From Vibrio palustris (GTDB lineage Bacteria > Pseudomonadota > Gammaproteobacteria > Enterobacterales > Vibrionaceae): a DNA stretch of 64,000 bases. Position 1 is the stretch's first letter. Each line of letters starts with the position of its first letter. Below, in pieces: positions 30,200-39,712 of this stretch. The notes under the pieces are model-generated. The model was not told the origin of the DNA. It made no database searches and saw only the letters and a program-made list of their open reading frames with translations. The translations under genes and the position numbers were made by a program. Location: the NCBI RefSeq assembly GCF_024346995.1, contig NZ_AP024888.1:620001-684000 (forward strand), given 5' to 3'.

Positions 30200-31201
30200 T
30201 CATTAACCTTCGTACAATATGAAACACTATCTAAATATTAGAGCATCAACATGACAAACACGTTGCGGATTCATCGCCATGTTTTAACGATGCGTTATTC
30301 ATTCACATTATTCACGCCAACGAACTCACCCAACTGAGTTATCAGCTTAATCAATAAGTTCTGTTGTTTTGGTTGTTTACCGCCGAATAAGCAAGATAAT
30401 GCTTATTATTAGAAAAAAGCTTCTTTTCAAACTTCATTCTAATCTACTCACACATCGCTAAAAGAATCTAAGCACACGATCAAATGACCGTGTAATGCCG
30501 CGAACCTAGTATTTAAATGAATGAAGACAAATAATGAGACGGGTAGCTTTTCTAGCGGTTAATCCGCTCCACAAGGCTTTCTAATGGGAACTGAAATTAT
30601 TTTTTGGATAAAAAACCATGCGTAAGATTACAAAATCAGCTATTTGTTTGGTACCATTTTTTAGTCATTATACAGCTTATTTTCGCTGGAACCTTTTTCA
30701 TAACTCACGGTCTCAATCCCATGCATCAGTTATTAGTTGGTGTTTTTCTTTCTTGTATAACCACCAAGCAAACGTTAAAATTAATAAATAAATGATATTA
30801 TTTAGCAGGTGTAGTGGTTCTCGCCGCCTAAACCTAAAATATGTATATTTATAAGAAATAAACCAGCAACTTTTTATATTTTAATCAGAGAGATAACACC
30901 ATCACCAACATCGCCTCTATATTCATAATATGAAAAATCCAATCAATACCACTCAAAATATTATTGGCTATGTTTTAGCAAAACTCATAACCATGAATCT
31001 AAAATGTTAAAAAAATGCATTAATTTGTCATGTGAAGATTAAAATTATCATTTTTTGAAGCCATGTGGATTAATGTGGGGAAAATTTTTATCATTTCCAA
31101 ATCCTTGTCTATAGTTGATCACAGTTAGCGTTAACTCTCATTGATTATTCCAATATATGAATTTGCATGAGAGCAACATCAACTACTCTAAGGAGAACTT
31201 A
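30200..31201. other. Long intergenic region, one doubtful small ORF
   Basis: About 1 kb, AT-rich. A 63-codon frame at 30604-30795 (+), starting with TTG, encodes two apolar helices (FLVIIQLIFAGTFFITHGL; LLVGVFLSCITT). It has no good ribosome site, so I do not call it a gene. The last 120 bp hold the promoter of the DUF1328 gene. Confidence 0.45.
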
Positions 31202-31378
31202 ATGTTAGGTTGGACCGTACTATTTTTAGTCATTGCGCTTGTCGCAGGCCTGTTAGGCTTTACTGGTATTGCTGGTGCGGCTGCAGGGATCGCTAAAGTT
31301 ATTTTCTTTATTTTTATCGTGCTTTTATTGGTTTCACTAGTATCAAGAGCATTAAAGGGTAAAGCCCCTAAACCTTAA
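31202..31378 (+). CDS. DUF1328 small membrane protein (YtjA-like)
   Basis: A 58-residue protein beginning [20 protein letters not shown], with two membrane helices and a short basic tail: the DUF1328/YtjA family. AAGGAGAACTTA immediately precedes the ATG at 31202, which decides the start over an upstream in-frame ATG. Relatives are stress-induced; function unknown. It is probably co-transcribed with the next small gene. Confidence 0.9.
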   Translation: MLGWTVLFLVIALVAGLLGFTGIAGAAAGIAKVIFFIFIVLLLVSLVSRALKGKAPKP

Positions 31379-31433
31379 TAATCATCACTCGAATAATGTT
31401 TATTAAGGGAATTGAAGTATTTAAGGAGTTCAT

Positions 31434-31634
31434 ATGAAAAACATCGTTTTAATCGTAGTCATTGTTGCAGCAGTATTGTTTGGCGCTTCTATGTTCATGA
31501 AATCAGATGATAATACAACGGCCGAAGACGTCGGTGAAACCATTGATAACACCGTCACTGATAGCGGTAATGCTATCGAAGATAAATGTGAACAGCTAAA
31601 AGAAAAAGCAGGCGCTGAAGATAGCGATTGTTAA
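31434..31634 (+). CDS. Small single-pass or exported acidic protein
   Basis: A 66-residue protein with an N-terminal hydrophobic helix (IVLIVVIVAAVLFGASMF) and an acidic tail with two cysteines (DKCEQL, SDC). AAGGAG precedes the ATG and a strong terminator follows, so expression is likely. It forms a pair with the DUF1328 gene 55 bp upstream. Function unknown. Confidence 0.8.
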   Translation: MKNIVLIVVIVAAVLFGASMFMKSDDNTTAEDVGETIDNTVTDSGNAIEDKCEQLKEKAGAEDSDC

Positions 31635-31678
31635 TTAATCAGACTCAAGGTTGCGGTTATTAATAGCCACACCTTACG

Positions 31679-31711
31679 CAAAAAATCCCGCAAGTTATTG
31701 CGGGATTTTTT
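31679..31711 (+). terminator. Rho-independent terminator
   Basis: Stem AAAATCCCGCAA / TTGCGGGATTTT with a T-tract, 45 bp after the small acidic protein gene. Confidence 0.9.
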
Positions 31712-31848
31712 TATGCTATCAGATGAATTATGTGGGTTCATACCCATCGCAGGTAATACAGCAACGTCATCTAATAGTTGTTATCTTGTAACTTAATGCG
31801 CAGACGGAATTAAGCGTGTGGCAATGTGAGTTACAACATAGCGGAAAG

Positions 31849-32181
31849 TTAAACGTCGCCGTTTACATCCACCAAGGGACCAATTTTAATGTTAGAACAC
31901 ATCGGCTTAGCGTCTAACCAGCTTTCAATGGCTTGTTGCTGTGTTTCTGTTACGGAATCATAACGGCCACCAGCCATTACGAACACATTAAACTTTTCAT
32001 TAGAGGCTGAACCGCCAAACATTAAATCCTGACCTTCGATAAACTCGACAAAGTCATCGAAAAACGTATGAAGCTCGGCTTCATCTTGTGGTTCTAAGTT
32101 GAATTCTAATTCAAATCCAAAAACCGTGAACTCACCGGTCAGTAATTTCTTTCTTAATCTTCTGCTGCGATTTGTCGCCAT
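31849..32181 (-). CDS. yggL: YggL family ribosome-associated protein (DUF469)
   Basis: A 110-residue protein starting MATNRSRRLRKKLL, with the family pattern ELEFNLEP then FVEFIEGQDLMFGGS. YggL proteins bind the 50S subunit in E. coli. A GGAG ribosome site sets the ATG at 32181; the frame is open 13 codons upstream. Monocistronic here, whereas in many relatives it follows trmB. Confidence 0.88.
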   Translation of the reverse strand: MATNRSRRLRKKLLTGEFTVFGFELEFNLEPQDEAELHTFFDDFVEFIEGQDLMFGGSASNEKFNVFVMAGGRYDSVTETQQQAIESWLDAKPMCSNIKIGPLVDVNGDV

Positions 32182-32346
32182 TATTTCTCCGTCACTCGTT
32201 ATAGCTGCTTTGATAGTCAAGCCGCCCCGTTGTACACACTTATGCGTTTATAAGCAAATATTGCGGCAAAAAGTTTTTTTTCAATGCGCCTATTGAGCAG
32301 TCACTAAGCAAAAAAATTAGCGTTATATTTCCACTTTGTTACGCTT

Positions 32347-32841
32347 TTAAGGTTGCTCACACGCAAAGCGATACACAATATTTTCAATTGTATGCTCTGA
32401 AATCTCGATATCGATTCTACCAATACGCTCAAACCCCAGGTGCTGATAAAAGCCATTCGCTGCATTTTCTACCCAGGTATATAACCAGAATGGCTGACCA
32501 AATTGTTGTTTTAGTTCAGATAGTAGTGCTTTGCCTATCCCCTGCTGCTTGAAACGGCTGTCGATATACAGCCTTTGTACTTCATAACCATTCACTACAG
32601 ACTCATAGTGTGAATGAAGGTTCAGCAATGCATATCCTTGCAGAGCACCATGCTCTTCACATACTAATATTCTACAATGAGGATCATTCAAATAGTCGAT
32701 AAATTGAGCTTCTGTAAACGTCTCAAAGACATACTCAGAAAACTCACGCCTAATGCCAGCGACTGCGTAGTTGTCCAACCACACCTTTATCGATAATGCC
32801 GCTAAGTTAATACAATCTTGCTGTTTTGCTAATCTAATCAT
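32347..32841 (-). CDS. GNAT family N-acetyltransferase
   Basis: A 164-residue GNAT with all core motifs: the N-terminal RLAKQQDCINLAALSI, the acetyl-CoA loop RFKQQGIGKALLSEL and the C-terminal NGFYQHLGFERIGR. Substrate unknown. It reads away from the nitroreductase gene. Confidence 0.88.
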   Translation of the reverse strand: MIRLAKQQDCINLAALSIKVWLDNYAVAGIRREFSEYVFETFTEAQFIDYLNDPHCRILVCEEHGALQGYALLNLHSHYESVVNGYEVQRLYIDSRFKQQGIGKALLSELKQQFGQPFWLYTWVENAANGFYQHLGFERIGRIDIEISEHTIENIVYRFACEQP

Positions 32842-33002
32842 GGCTTCCTACCTCGTAAGCTCCCAACCAGTAATGGCACATTTAACGACACGCCCCGTTC
32901 TTCCTCAAGCTCTAATTATGTTTATCAAAGCCGATACAAGGCGTATCATTTGCTCTGTTTTAAGATATTAATAACATAATTTATTTTCGATAGGGGAAAA
33001 CG

Positions 33003-33659
33003 ATGACTCATCCAATGATTGCAGATCTAGAAGCACGCTATACAACTAAAAAATACGATGCATCGAAAATCATCTCAGAGCAGGATTTAGCGATTCTTTT
33101 AGAAGCCATACGCTTATCACCATCATCAATTAACTCTCAACCTTGGAAGTTTATTGTCATCGAATCGGAGCAAGCAAAAGAACGTCTGCATACTACATTT
33201 GCAAACAAGTTTCAGTTTAATCAAAAGCATATTAAAACAGCGTCTCACACGATTTTATTTGCCTATAACCCTGAGTACACCCGTGAAGATTACGAGAAGG
33301 TCGTGGATGCAGATGTCGCCAATGGCCGTATAGCAAAAGACAATCGTGATAGTGCATTCGGCGCATTTGCGTTTGTTGGGCTCAATACCGATGAACAAGG
33401 AAGAAATGCTAACTGGACCAAAGCTCAAACCTACATCGCATTGGGTAACGCCATGCACGCCGCCGCACGTTTAGGCATTGACTCGACCCCTATGGAAGGC
33501 GTTGATAAACAGATGATCAGTCAAGAGTTTGCACAAGAGCTACAAGGCTATGAATGTGAGCTTGCTTTAAGTGTTGGCTATCATCTGCCTGCTGATGATT
33601 ACAATGCCAGTTTGCCAAAATCTCGTTTACCATTGGCGGACGTGGTCACGCGTATTTAA
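33003..33659 (+). CDS. Oxygen-insensitive NAD(P)H nitroreductase (NfsB-like)
   Basis: FMN-dependent reductase of 218 residues in the NfsB/FRase I group. N-terminal RYTTKKYDASKIIS and the FMN-contacting SPSSINSQPWKFIVI are conserved, and the C-terminal LGIDSTPMEGVD and ALSVGYH segments match. These homodimers reduce nitro-compounds, quinones and flavins. Strong ribosome site (AGGGGAAAACG) and downstream terminator; monocistronic. Confidence 0.92.
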   Translation: MTHPMIADLEARYTTKKYDASKIISEQDLAILLEAIRLSPSSINSQPWKFIVIESEQAKERLHTTFANKFQFNQKHIKTASHTILFAYNPEYTREDYEKVVDADVANGRIAKDNRDSAFGAFAFVGLNTDEQGRNANWTKAQTYIALGNAMHAAARLGIDSTPMEGVDKQMISQEFAQELQGYECELALSVGYHLPADDYNASLPKSRLPLADVVTRI

Positions 33660-33705
33660 CCCAATCGATTGGTTACGAACGCGCGGTCGGCACATGCAAT
33701 AGCCA

Positions 33706-33745
33706 AGGGCACTCGCTGTTAAACAGCCGGTGCCCTATATTTTTA
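33706..33745 (+). terminator. Rho-independent terminator
   Basis: Stem AGGGCAC / GTGCCCT with an inner GCTGTT / AACAGC stem and a TATATTTTT tail, about 45 bp after the nitroreductase gene. Confidence 0.85.
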
Positions 33746-33813
33746 ACACCATTCATGAGACTAACGTTTCGCCCAAATTACAATACCACACAGCGCGTGA
33801 TACGCTGTTCGTT

Positions 33814-34176
33814 CTAAAACTCATCATGAGTGTCACGCTCGTGATAACTCGGAAACTCCATCTCTATCACCCCATCATGATGAAGTGTAAACGACACTTT
33901 CTCGTGCTGTATTCCTGTTTCGTATATATCAGAACAACCACGGAACACTTCCCAATCGACCCCATAGTAAAGTTGATATAACTCTCCTGTAATATACTCA
34001 ACACGTTCAACCTGAATACCGTTTACATTATGAGCCGTCTGATCGATGTAAGTCAGATCAGGAATCAGACGCTGCTCAAAGTCACTTTTATTAAGCGCTA
34101 AATAAATGGCAAGCTCAGAACATAACTCTGCGCCGTTAACGAGCGGTTGCATGGAACTCGAAAAAATTAATCTCAC
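33814..34176 (-). CDS. Hypothetical protein
   Basis: A 120-residue soluble protein that I do not recognise. The sequence is acidic, with several aromatic residues (ELYQLYYGVDWEVFRGCSDIYETGIQ). No signal or membrane segment. It stands alone between the nitroreductase terminator and a chemoreceptor gene, and could be a small immunity-type or cytosolic protein; no evidence decides. Confidence 0.6.
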   Translation of the reverse strand: MRLIFSSSMQPLVNGAELCSELAIYLALNKSDFEQRLIPDLTYIDQTAHNVNGIQVERVEYITGELYQLYYGVDWEVFRGCSDIYETGIQHEKVSFTLHHDGVIEMEFPSYHERDTHDEF

Positions 34177-34546
34177 CGTCTCAGTCTCCCTGACTTATTC
34201 TCTGTTCGTCGTTGTTGGTATCGTGCAAGGTGTCGTTTTTATTAATCAACGCCACACAAAATCTATACTTCTACAACTATATGAAGTAAAAAGAACTATC
34301 CTCGCAAAAACTTACGTGAGCCCTGCTTGTCGCAGTTTAACTCTAAAGCAGCAGTTACTTGCTGAGATTTCATAGTATACTCACACTCATCAGCGATGGC
34401 CTATCATGCCCTACGCAATTAGGCTGCTGCTAACAAGCATTCATACGCCCATAAACATGGTGGGTAAATAGAGAACTGGCATCACAAGAAGCCACAATAA
34501 TTATAAAAATAAAACATTATTATAGATAACTAAGAGTAATAAAAAC
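34177..34546. other. Intergenic stretch before second chemoreceptor
   Basis: About 370 bp, with no supported gene. A plus-strand frame at 34106-34375 overlaps the previous gene antisense and has no ribosome site, so it was left out. The chemoreceptor promoter should lie in the last 150 bp. Confidence 0.4.
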
Positions 34547-36169
34547 ATGACTATAAATATGCGCCTCACCGTAGGCTTTGGTGTGATTTTATTAATGATG
34601 CTCACATTGACCATCATTGGAACCTCAAGAGTGAATCAAATTGATAGTAATATAACTGAAATCAATGATCTTAACTCCGTGAAACAGCGTAACGCCATTA
34701 ATTTCCGAGGCTCTGTACATGACCGAGCGATTGCTATCCGTGATGTCGTCTTACTACGCAATAACACGGATTTACAAAACACCATAACACTTATCAATAA
34801 GCTTAATGATGACTACCAAGTCTCACATAAAAAAATGAGCGTGCTACGCAACGATATGTCTGCCGATGAACGTGCATTACTCACAAAAATTAATGATATT
34901 GAAAGCCATACCGTCCCTCTTGTTAATAACATTATTGCAGCAAAACAGGCGAATAACATCGATCTAGCAACAAAGTTATTGCTCGATGATGCGCGTCCAT
35001 CCTTTGTTGAATGGCTAAACACCATCAATCAATTTATTAATCTAGAAGAACAAAAAAATAATATCCTGACCGATAAAACACGAAGTATCACCAGCTCATT
35101 TGAAATATGGATGATTTCACTCTCTGTATTGGCCGTCATCATCGGTATAGTGGTTGCTTATGTTATTAGTAAACAAATAAAAAATGCTGTAGGCGGAGAA
35201 CCTCACGAGGCTGCCGAAGCCATCGCACGCATTGCGAAAGGGGATTTGACTACACAAATAAACTCATGCAGTCCGAATAGCATGATGGCTTCTATTCAAA
35301 TTATGCAAAAAGAATTAAAAACCATTGTTAATAACATTATGCAATCCTCACAGGCACTTTCTTCTCACTCAGAAAGTGTCGCTTTCGGCTCTCAACAAGC
35401 ACTCAATGCGGCAGATAGTCAGGTAACACTGACGGATTCGGCGGTCGAAAGCTTAACGGATATGAGTCACAGTATTGATGCCGTCGCGAGTGCCGTTAAA
35501 CAAACCGAAGATAATTCAAAAATCACGGCGCAGCTTTCCCAGCAAGGTAGCGCTTCAGTCGATAAAGTCGAGTCTGAAATTCGCGAGATATCCACCGCGA
35601 TAAACGCGACCGTAAGTCAAGTTAATGTATTACAAGCGGATGTTAAAAACATTGGCGATATACTCAGTGTTATTCGTAGTATTTCTGATCAAACCAATTT
35701 ATTGGCACTCAACGCCGCCATTGAAGCGGCTCGCGCTGGAGAATCAGGCCGTGGCTTTGCCGTGGTAGCCGATGAAGTCAGACAACTCGCGAAACGCACT
35801 GGAGATGCAACGGGTGATATCGAGAAAATGATTTCACAGATTCAAGATAACACGCAAGCCTCGGTCACCTCGATGGAAACAACAGTGCCACAAGTTGAAA
35901 ATGGTTTAGCGTTAATGAATGAAGCAAATAAGCTATTAAAAGAAATCGAACAGCAAGCGAATGACTCACTAGATAAAGTATTAGAAGTTGTAGACTCCAC
36001 ATCGGCACAAGTCGCAACGGCCGCGCAAATCAGTGCCGGTGTTGAAGATATTGCCAGTATGTCTAAAGACACCAGCTTATCATTAAAAAATAATGCGCAA
36101 GAAGCCGTAGCGTTAGCGGATTTATCAAAAACATTGAAACAATACATGAGTTATTTCAAAGTCGAGTAA
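34547..36169 (+). CDS. Methyl-accepting chemotaxis protein (4HB type)
   Basis: Chemoreceptor of 540 residues: first membrane helix at about 8-26, a roughly 160-residue four-helix-bundle periplasmic sensor ([19 protein letters not shown] segment), second membrane helix at about 188-208, HAMP, then the signalling tip [20 protein letters not shown] (about 381-400). The sensor is shorter than in the other chemoreceptor at 25.9 kb, so the ligand range differs. No pentapeptide tether is visible at the C-terminus (YMSYFKVE). Monocistronic. Confidence 0.93.
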   Translation: MTINMRLTVGFGVILLMMLTLTIIGTSRVNQIDSNITEINDLNSVKQRNAINFRGSVHDRAIAIRDVVLLRNNTDLQNTITLINKLNDDYQVSHKKMSVLRNDMSADERALLTKINDIESHTVPLVNNIIAAKQANNIDLATKLLLDDARPSFVEWLNTINQFINLEEQKNNILTDKTRSITSSFEIWMISLSVLAVIIGIVVAYVISKQIKNAVGGEPHEAAEAIARIAKGDLTTQINSCSPNSMMASIQIMQKELKTIVNNIMQSSQALSSHSESVAFGSQQALNAADSQVTLTDSAVESLTDMSHSIDAVASAVKQTEDNSKITAQLSQQGSASVDKVESEIREISTAINATVSQVNVLQADVKNIGDILSVIRSISDQTNLLALNAAIEAARAGESGRGFAVVADEVRQLAKRTGDATGDIEKMISQIQDNTQASVTSMETTVPQVENGLALMNEANKLLKEIEQQANDSLDKVLEVVDSTSAQVATAAQISAGVEDIASMSKDTSLSLKNNAQEAVALADLSKTLKQYMSYFKVE

Positions 36170-36192
36170 AGTACTTCGAAGTACCAATCTAA

Positions 36193-36234
36193 ATAAGGAC
36201 ATACCGATACATATTGTCAATGGTATGTCCTTAT
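36193..36234. terminator. Convergent-gene hairpin
   Basis: A 13-bp perfect stem (ATAAGGACATACC / GGTATGTCCTTAT) with a 16-nt loop, between the convergent chemoreceptor and GNAT genes. The T-tract is poor; it probably terminates in both directions. Confidence 0.65.
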
Positions 36235-36257
36235 CAGTTCTCGTGGCTCAAAAGGTA

Positions 36258-36764
36258 TTACAATAACTTATAAAAATACACTGTGCCTTCAAGCTCACCG
36301 TTAGAGCTACGAGCAAACTGAGGAATATGCCCTGCTTCTGTATAGCCAATTGCCCGATATAAAGAAGAAGCTACATCACCAATTCGAGTATCGAGTACAA
36401 GTAACGATAAACCAAGCTCACCAGCAACACTTTCCATACGCGCCATGAGTTGTTTACTCACACCTTGTCCTCTGGCATCCGTATGAACCATGAGTTTTTC
36501 AACTTCTCCACGATGTGCGCCATTGGGTTTAGCACACAATGATAACTGAACCGCGCCGATGACTTGCCCACTCTCACAAGCTATAAATATTTTCCTTTCC
36601 CCTGTCTCTAGTTGTTTAGCAACAGATGACCAATACAAAGACACTTCTTGCTCATCGACAGGCGTTAAAAAACCAACAGAAGCGCCACTTTCAATACAAT
36701 CTGTGAGCAAATCCTGTAATTGTTCAGCCACATCTGTAATCGTATTAATTTCCTTAATATCCAT
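36258..36764 (-). CDS. GNAT family N-acetyltransferase
   Basis: About 168 residues with the GNAT signature VEKLMVHTDARGQGVSKQLM and the C-terminal SSLYRAIGYTEAGHIPQFA, closest in style to putative amine acetyltransferases. The ATG at 36764 is favoured by an upstream AGGGAA; the frame is open 13 codons more. It is followed upstream by another GNAT gene in the same direction. Confidence 0.87.
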   Translation of the reverse strand: MDIKEINTITDVAEQLQDLLTDCIESGASVGFLTPVDEQEVSLYWSSVAKQLETGERKIFIACESGQVIGAVQLSLCAKPNGAHRGEVEKLMVHTDARGQGVSKQLMARMESVAGELGLSLLVLDTRIGDVASSLYRAIGYTEAGHIPQFARSSNGELEGTVYFYKLL

Positions 36765-36829
36765 TATATTCCCTATATTCCTTATGATTAAATGATACCC
36801 CAAACGCTATTTTGCATAATGAATCGTGG

Positions 36830-37297
36830 CTACATCCATTTTTCCATCACAAAATTCTTAAGATGCTGACCTCGAATTTCAACATTTTTAATCTCTGCGA
36901 CTTGAAAACCAAAGTGTTCATAAAACGCTCTGGCCGTAATACTAACATGCGAATAACACCGCTTAAGGCCATGTTGTTTAGCCCGATTTAATACGCAATT
37001 CATGAGCGCTTTGCCAATGCCCCGCTTTTGATACTCATGGTGGCAAAAAAAATGGTCAATTAGCCCATCGGCTTGCAGATCAGTATATCCAACAATAACA
37101 TCACCAATCTGTGCAACTATTGGTAAGGCATCTTTCATATATTGCTTCCAAACGGATAAATCGAAACCATCAGGTGCCCAAGCCTCTACTTGTTCTTGCG
37201 AATAATCACGGATATTAATACGACGAACCGTACAAAAAAACAGATTCCATAAAGCTTCAGCATCTGTTTCTACATACTCTCTAATGACTATCTCCAT
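36830..37297 (-). CDS. GNAT family N-acetyltransferase (YafP/ElaA-like)
   Basis: About 155 residues with the acetyl-CoA loop HHEYQKRGIGKALMNCVL and the C-terminal SITARAFYEHFGFQVAEI, matching the YafP-like group. AAGGAACAGCG sets the ATG at 37297. Same direction as the preceding GNAT gene but a distinct family; substrate unknown. Confidence 0.88.
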   Translation of the reverse strand: MEIVIREYVETDAEALWNLFFCTVRRINIRDYSQEQVEAWAPDGFDLSVWKQYMKDALPIVAQIGDVIVGYTDLQADGLIDHFFCHHEYQKRGIGKALMNCVLNRAKQHGLKRCYSHVSITARAFYEHFGFQVAEIKNVEIRGQHLKNFVMEKWM

Positions 37298-37435
37298 CGC
37301 TGTTCCTTCAGTGTATTCCTTCTCAGCGCGACTCATTCTCAATAAACCGATGCTAAAAAGAGTATGGGGGGACTTGTTATCATACTTATATTTATACGCT
37401 CAAACCCTATCTATCGAGAACCATAAAGCAAAACG

Positions 37436-38065
37436 TCACTCATCTGAGGATTGCAGGTAATTCACGATCAAATCGACTTCTATTTGATTAATCGAGTGAC
37501 CAAGATTAGGGAGCAGATCGTAAGTTGTCTCAGCGCCTAACTCATGTAATGCAGTATAAGCCTGTTGCGCAAATTGATGAGCAATCACTGGGTCTTGGTC
37601 GCCATGGAGAAAATGAACCTTGGTGCCTAATGGGACCGTTCCTGGTGTATTGGCGAACCTCCCCGATAATGAGATTACATGAGAAGCCATACGCTCATCG
37701 TGGATTTGAGTTGATGATAACGCCATTATCGCGCCCTGTGAAAAGCCAATTAATACGGTATTGTCCGCTGTCACACTTAGCTCTTGCTGCCATGCTCGAA
37801 TGGTATCCATAAAGCGAGGCATCGTCGCCTGTATTTTAGCCAAGCGATTTTCTTCCGTCACTCCTTGGACGGAAAACCACTGAAAGCCCTCACCAAAATC
37901 AGAATCATCAGGAGCTTGTACAGAAATAACAGCCGTATCTGTAAAGTGCTTTGCTAAGTTTTCACCCAGCGAAGCTAAGCTTTGAGGTGTCGCACCGACG
38001 CCGTGAAACATAAGAATTAAGCGTTTAGGATCAGAAGGACGCTGTAATATTAATGCAGGTGTCAT
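37436..38065 (-). CDS. ypfH: Carboxylesterase / phospholipase YpfH-like
   Basis: Alpha/beta hydrolase of 209 residues in the Abhydrolase_2 family. The oxyanion segment LMFHGVGATPQSL, nucleophile elbow IGFSQGAIM and catalytic LHGDQDPVI / LGHSIN aspartate and histidine are all present. YpfH is a general esterase. The ATG at 38065 follows AAGGAACC. Monocistronic. Confidence 0.87.
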   Translation of the reverse strand: MTPALILQRPSDPKRLILMFHGVGATPQSLASLGENLAKHFTDTAVISVQAPDDSDFGEGFQWFSVQGVTEENRLAKIQATMPRFMDTIRAWQQELSVTADNTVLIGFSQGAIMALSSTQIHDERMASHVISLSGRFANTPGTVPLGTKVHFLHGDQDPVIAHQFAQQAYTALHELGAETTYDLLPNLGHSINQIEVDLIVNYLQSSDE

Positions 38066-38092
38066 AAAGGTTCCTTGATTAGTCTTCACCAA

Positions 38093-38475
38093 TAAATCGT
38101 AAAAAATATGACGATATGCCGTGGTAGAGGTTCGTATGTAATGTCACTGCTTATTAATAATACATACCGCTTTCAGCACCCAAAGACAAGCCCAACCCAC
38201 ACGGTGCGCGTGATAGAAAAGTTAAAACACCATTTGTCAGTGAATACGCATAATATATTGTTAAATCATACCTTCGTGTACGGAAAATTAAAAGTTCCTA
38301 ATAATCAATAACTAAAAGCTTAGTTATTGATTGCACTTAGCATCAACATGAAACAGATCATTTTAAAAATAATAAACATTTTTGAAAGTTAGTTACGGAC
38401 ATTGATCACACTTTCTTTTTGTTGTATAGTTATTACACACTGAATTGGTAATTTAATTACATTAAGGAATCCACT
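38093..38475. other. Intergenic stretch with a strong hairpin
   Basis: About 380 bp, no gene. At 38305-38330 there is a perfect inverted repeat (TCAATAACTA / TAGTTATTGA, 6-nt loop) with no T-tract, about 145 bp before the next small gene. It may be an operator or a 5' leader structure. Confidence 0.45.
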
Positions 38476-38676
38476 ATGTTATCTGTAATTAAGAACATCT
38501 TTGTACCGAAAAAAGATTATGCTGGCCGTAGCATCAACGCGATGATTGCACGCCTTGCCGCGCAAACAAATACAGATGTACAGGCTTGGTCATACCTGCA
38601 CGAGCTAGAAGCTTACGAAAATACAAATACTGGAATGCGTGTATACCGCCACGAAGTTTCTCAGCGTGCCGCATGA
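38476..38676 (+). CDS. Conserved small basic protein
   Basis: A 66-residue protein (KNIFVPKKDYAGRSINAMIA segment) with AAGGAATCC before the ATG and a strong terminator after it, so it is almost surely expressed. No membrane segment. I do not recognise the family. The shape suggests a small regulatory or nucleic-acid-associated protein, but this is a guess. Confidence 0.75.
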   Translation: MLSVIKNIFVPKKDYAGRSINAMIARLAAQTNTDVQAWSYLHELEAYENTNTGMRVYRHEVSQRAA

Positions 38677-38699
38677 TTACTTTTCTGGCTACCGATATT

Positions 38700-38732
38700 T
38701 AAGGGTCGACTTTTAGTCGGCCCTTTCGTTTT
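38700..38732 (+). terminator. Rho-independent terminator
   Basis: Stem AAGGGTCGAC / GTCGGCCCTT with one G:T pair and the tail TCGTTTTT, directly after the 66-residue protein gene. Confidence 0.85.
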
Positions 38733-39712
38733 TAATAACATGACTCATACAGCCATGTTAATAGTGTGCACCTAAACCACCTCTCACCATCATCGTTAAC
38801 CGCTTAGCAGCACTATCACACTCTCCAAAAAAATCTCTTTTAATCAATGATGATGTGTCTGATCATTTGAGCGATAACAATCCTCGTAATACCCCCACAA
38901 GTAGTAATCATCGTAAAGTCGTTGTCATAACTCCCCTATCACTAAGCGAATGCTACGACGGTCGTTGCGCCGTACCAATCGGCACTCTCGGATAAAACCA
39001 GAAGGCTCGCATAACGACGTGACCATGGTATAAGAAGCGTGACGGCTTTTCTTACATCCGAGTCTCATCAATCTTATTATTCAATCGCTTTAAATAACTA
39101 ATATCTCATTTATTAATGTTGATATAATCCATCATTTCAATATTTTTATAACATAGCGTATTATTTATTTTACGGAACTTTTATATTATCAATAACGCTG
39201 ATGAAATTTTACAACTGACACGAAAACGATTACCTTAAAAATAATAAGTGACCATCCTCCCAAATATTTGTAACGCATATTAAACCAAAATAAATTTTTG
39301 GAACCTAATTACATAAATCATTAATTATAATAGTCAGTTAAAGTAAATTTTATTTCCTACCTTTAAGTGAATTTTTAAGAAAAAACATCGGCATGCGAAA
39401 CCACCTCTTATCCCTCTGAATTAATTGAATAAAAATACGTGTAGGTTAATTTAATTTCTTCGACAAACAAATTAAATACATAATATTTAATTCATTAAAA
39501 ACCTCGCACCTTTAGTGGTACAACCTCACAATATATCGCTTTTTATATTTTATTTATTGGTTATTTCTTGACGAAAATAAAAGCGGCATCTAAACCCAGA
39601 TAGTATGAATAATAAGCCGTATATTTATTCAGACAAGAAACGTTAAGTCCATAATGTAGTGACCGTCTAAGCCTGGAAGGTTGAGACAAAATAAAATATT
39701 AGGAGACGAGAA
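38733..39712. other. Long AT-rich region upstream of cellulase
   Basis: About 980 bp without a gene, becoming very AT-rich after 39060. It presumably holds a complex promoter or regulatory region for the cellulase gene. I see no confident operator. The composition change suggests the cellulase locus was acquired horizontally. Confidence 0.4.

Noticed and set aside
30604..30795. 63-residue membrane ORF (+)
   Set aside because: TTG start, no ribosome site, no terminator and no recognised family; described under the intergenic region only.
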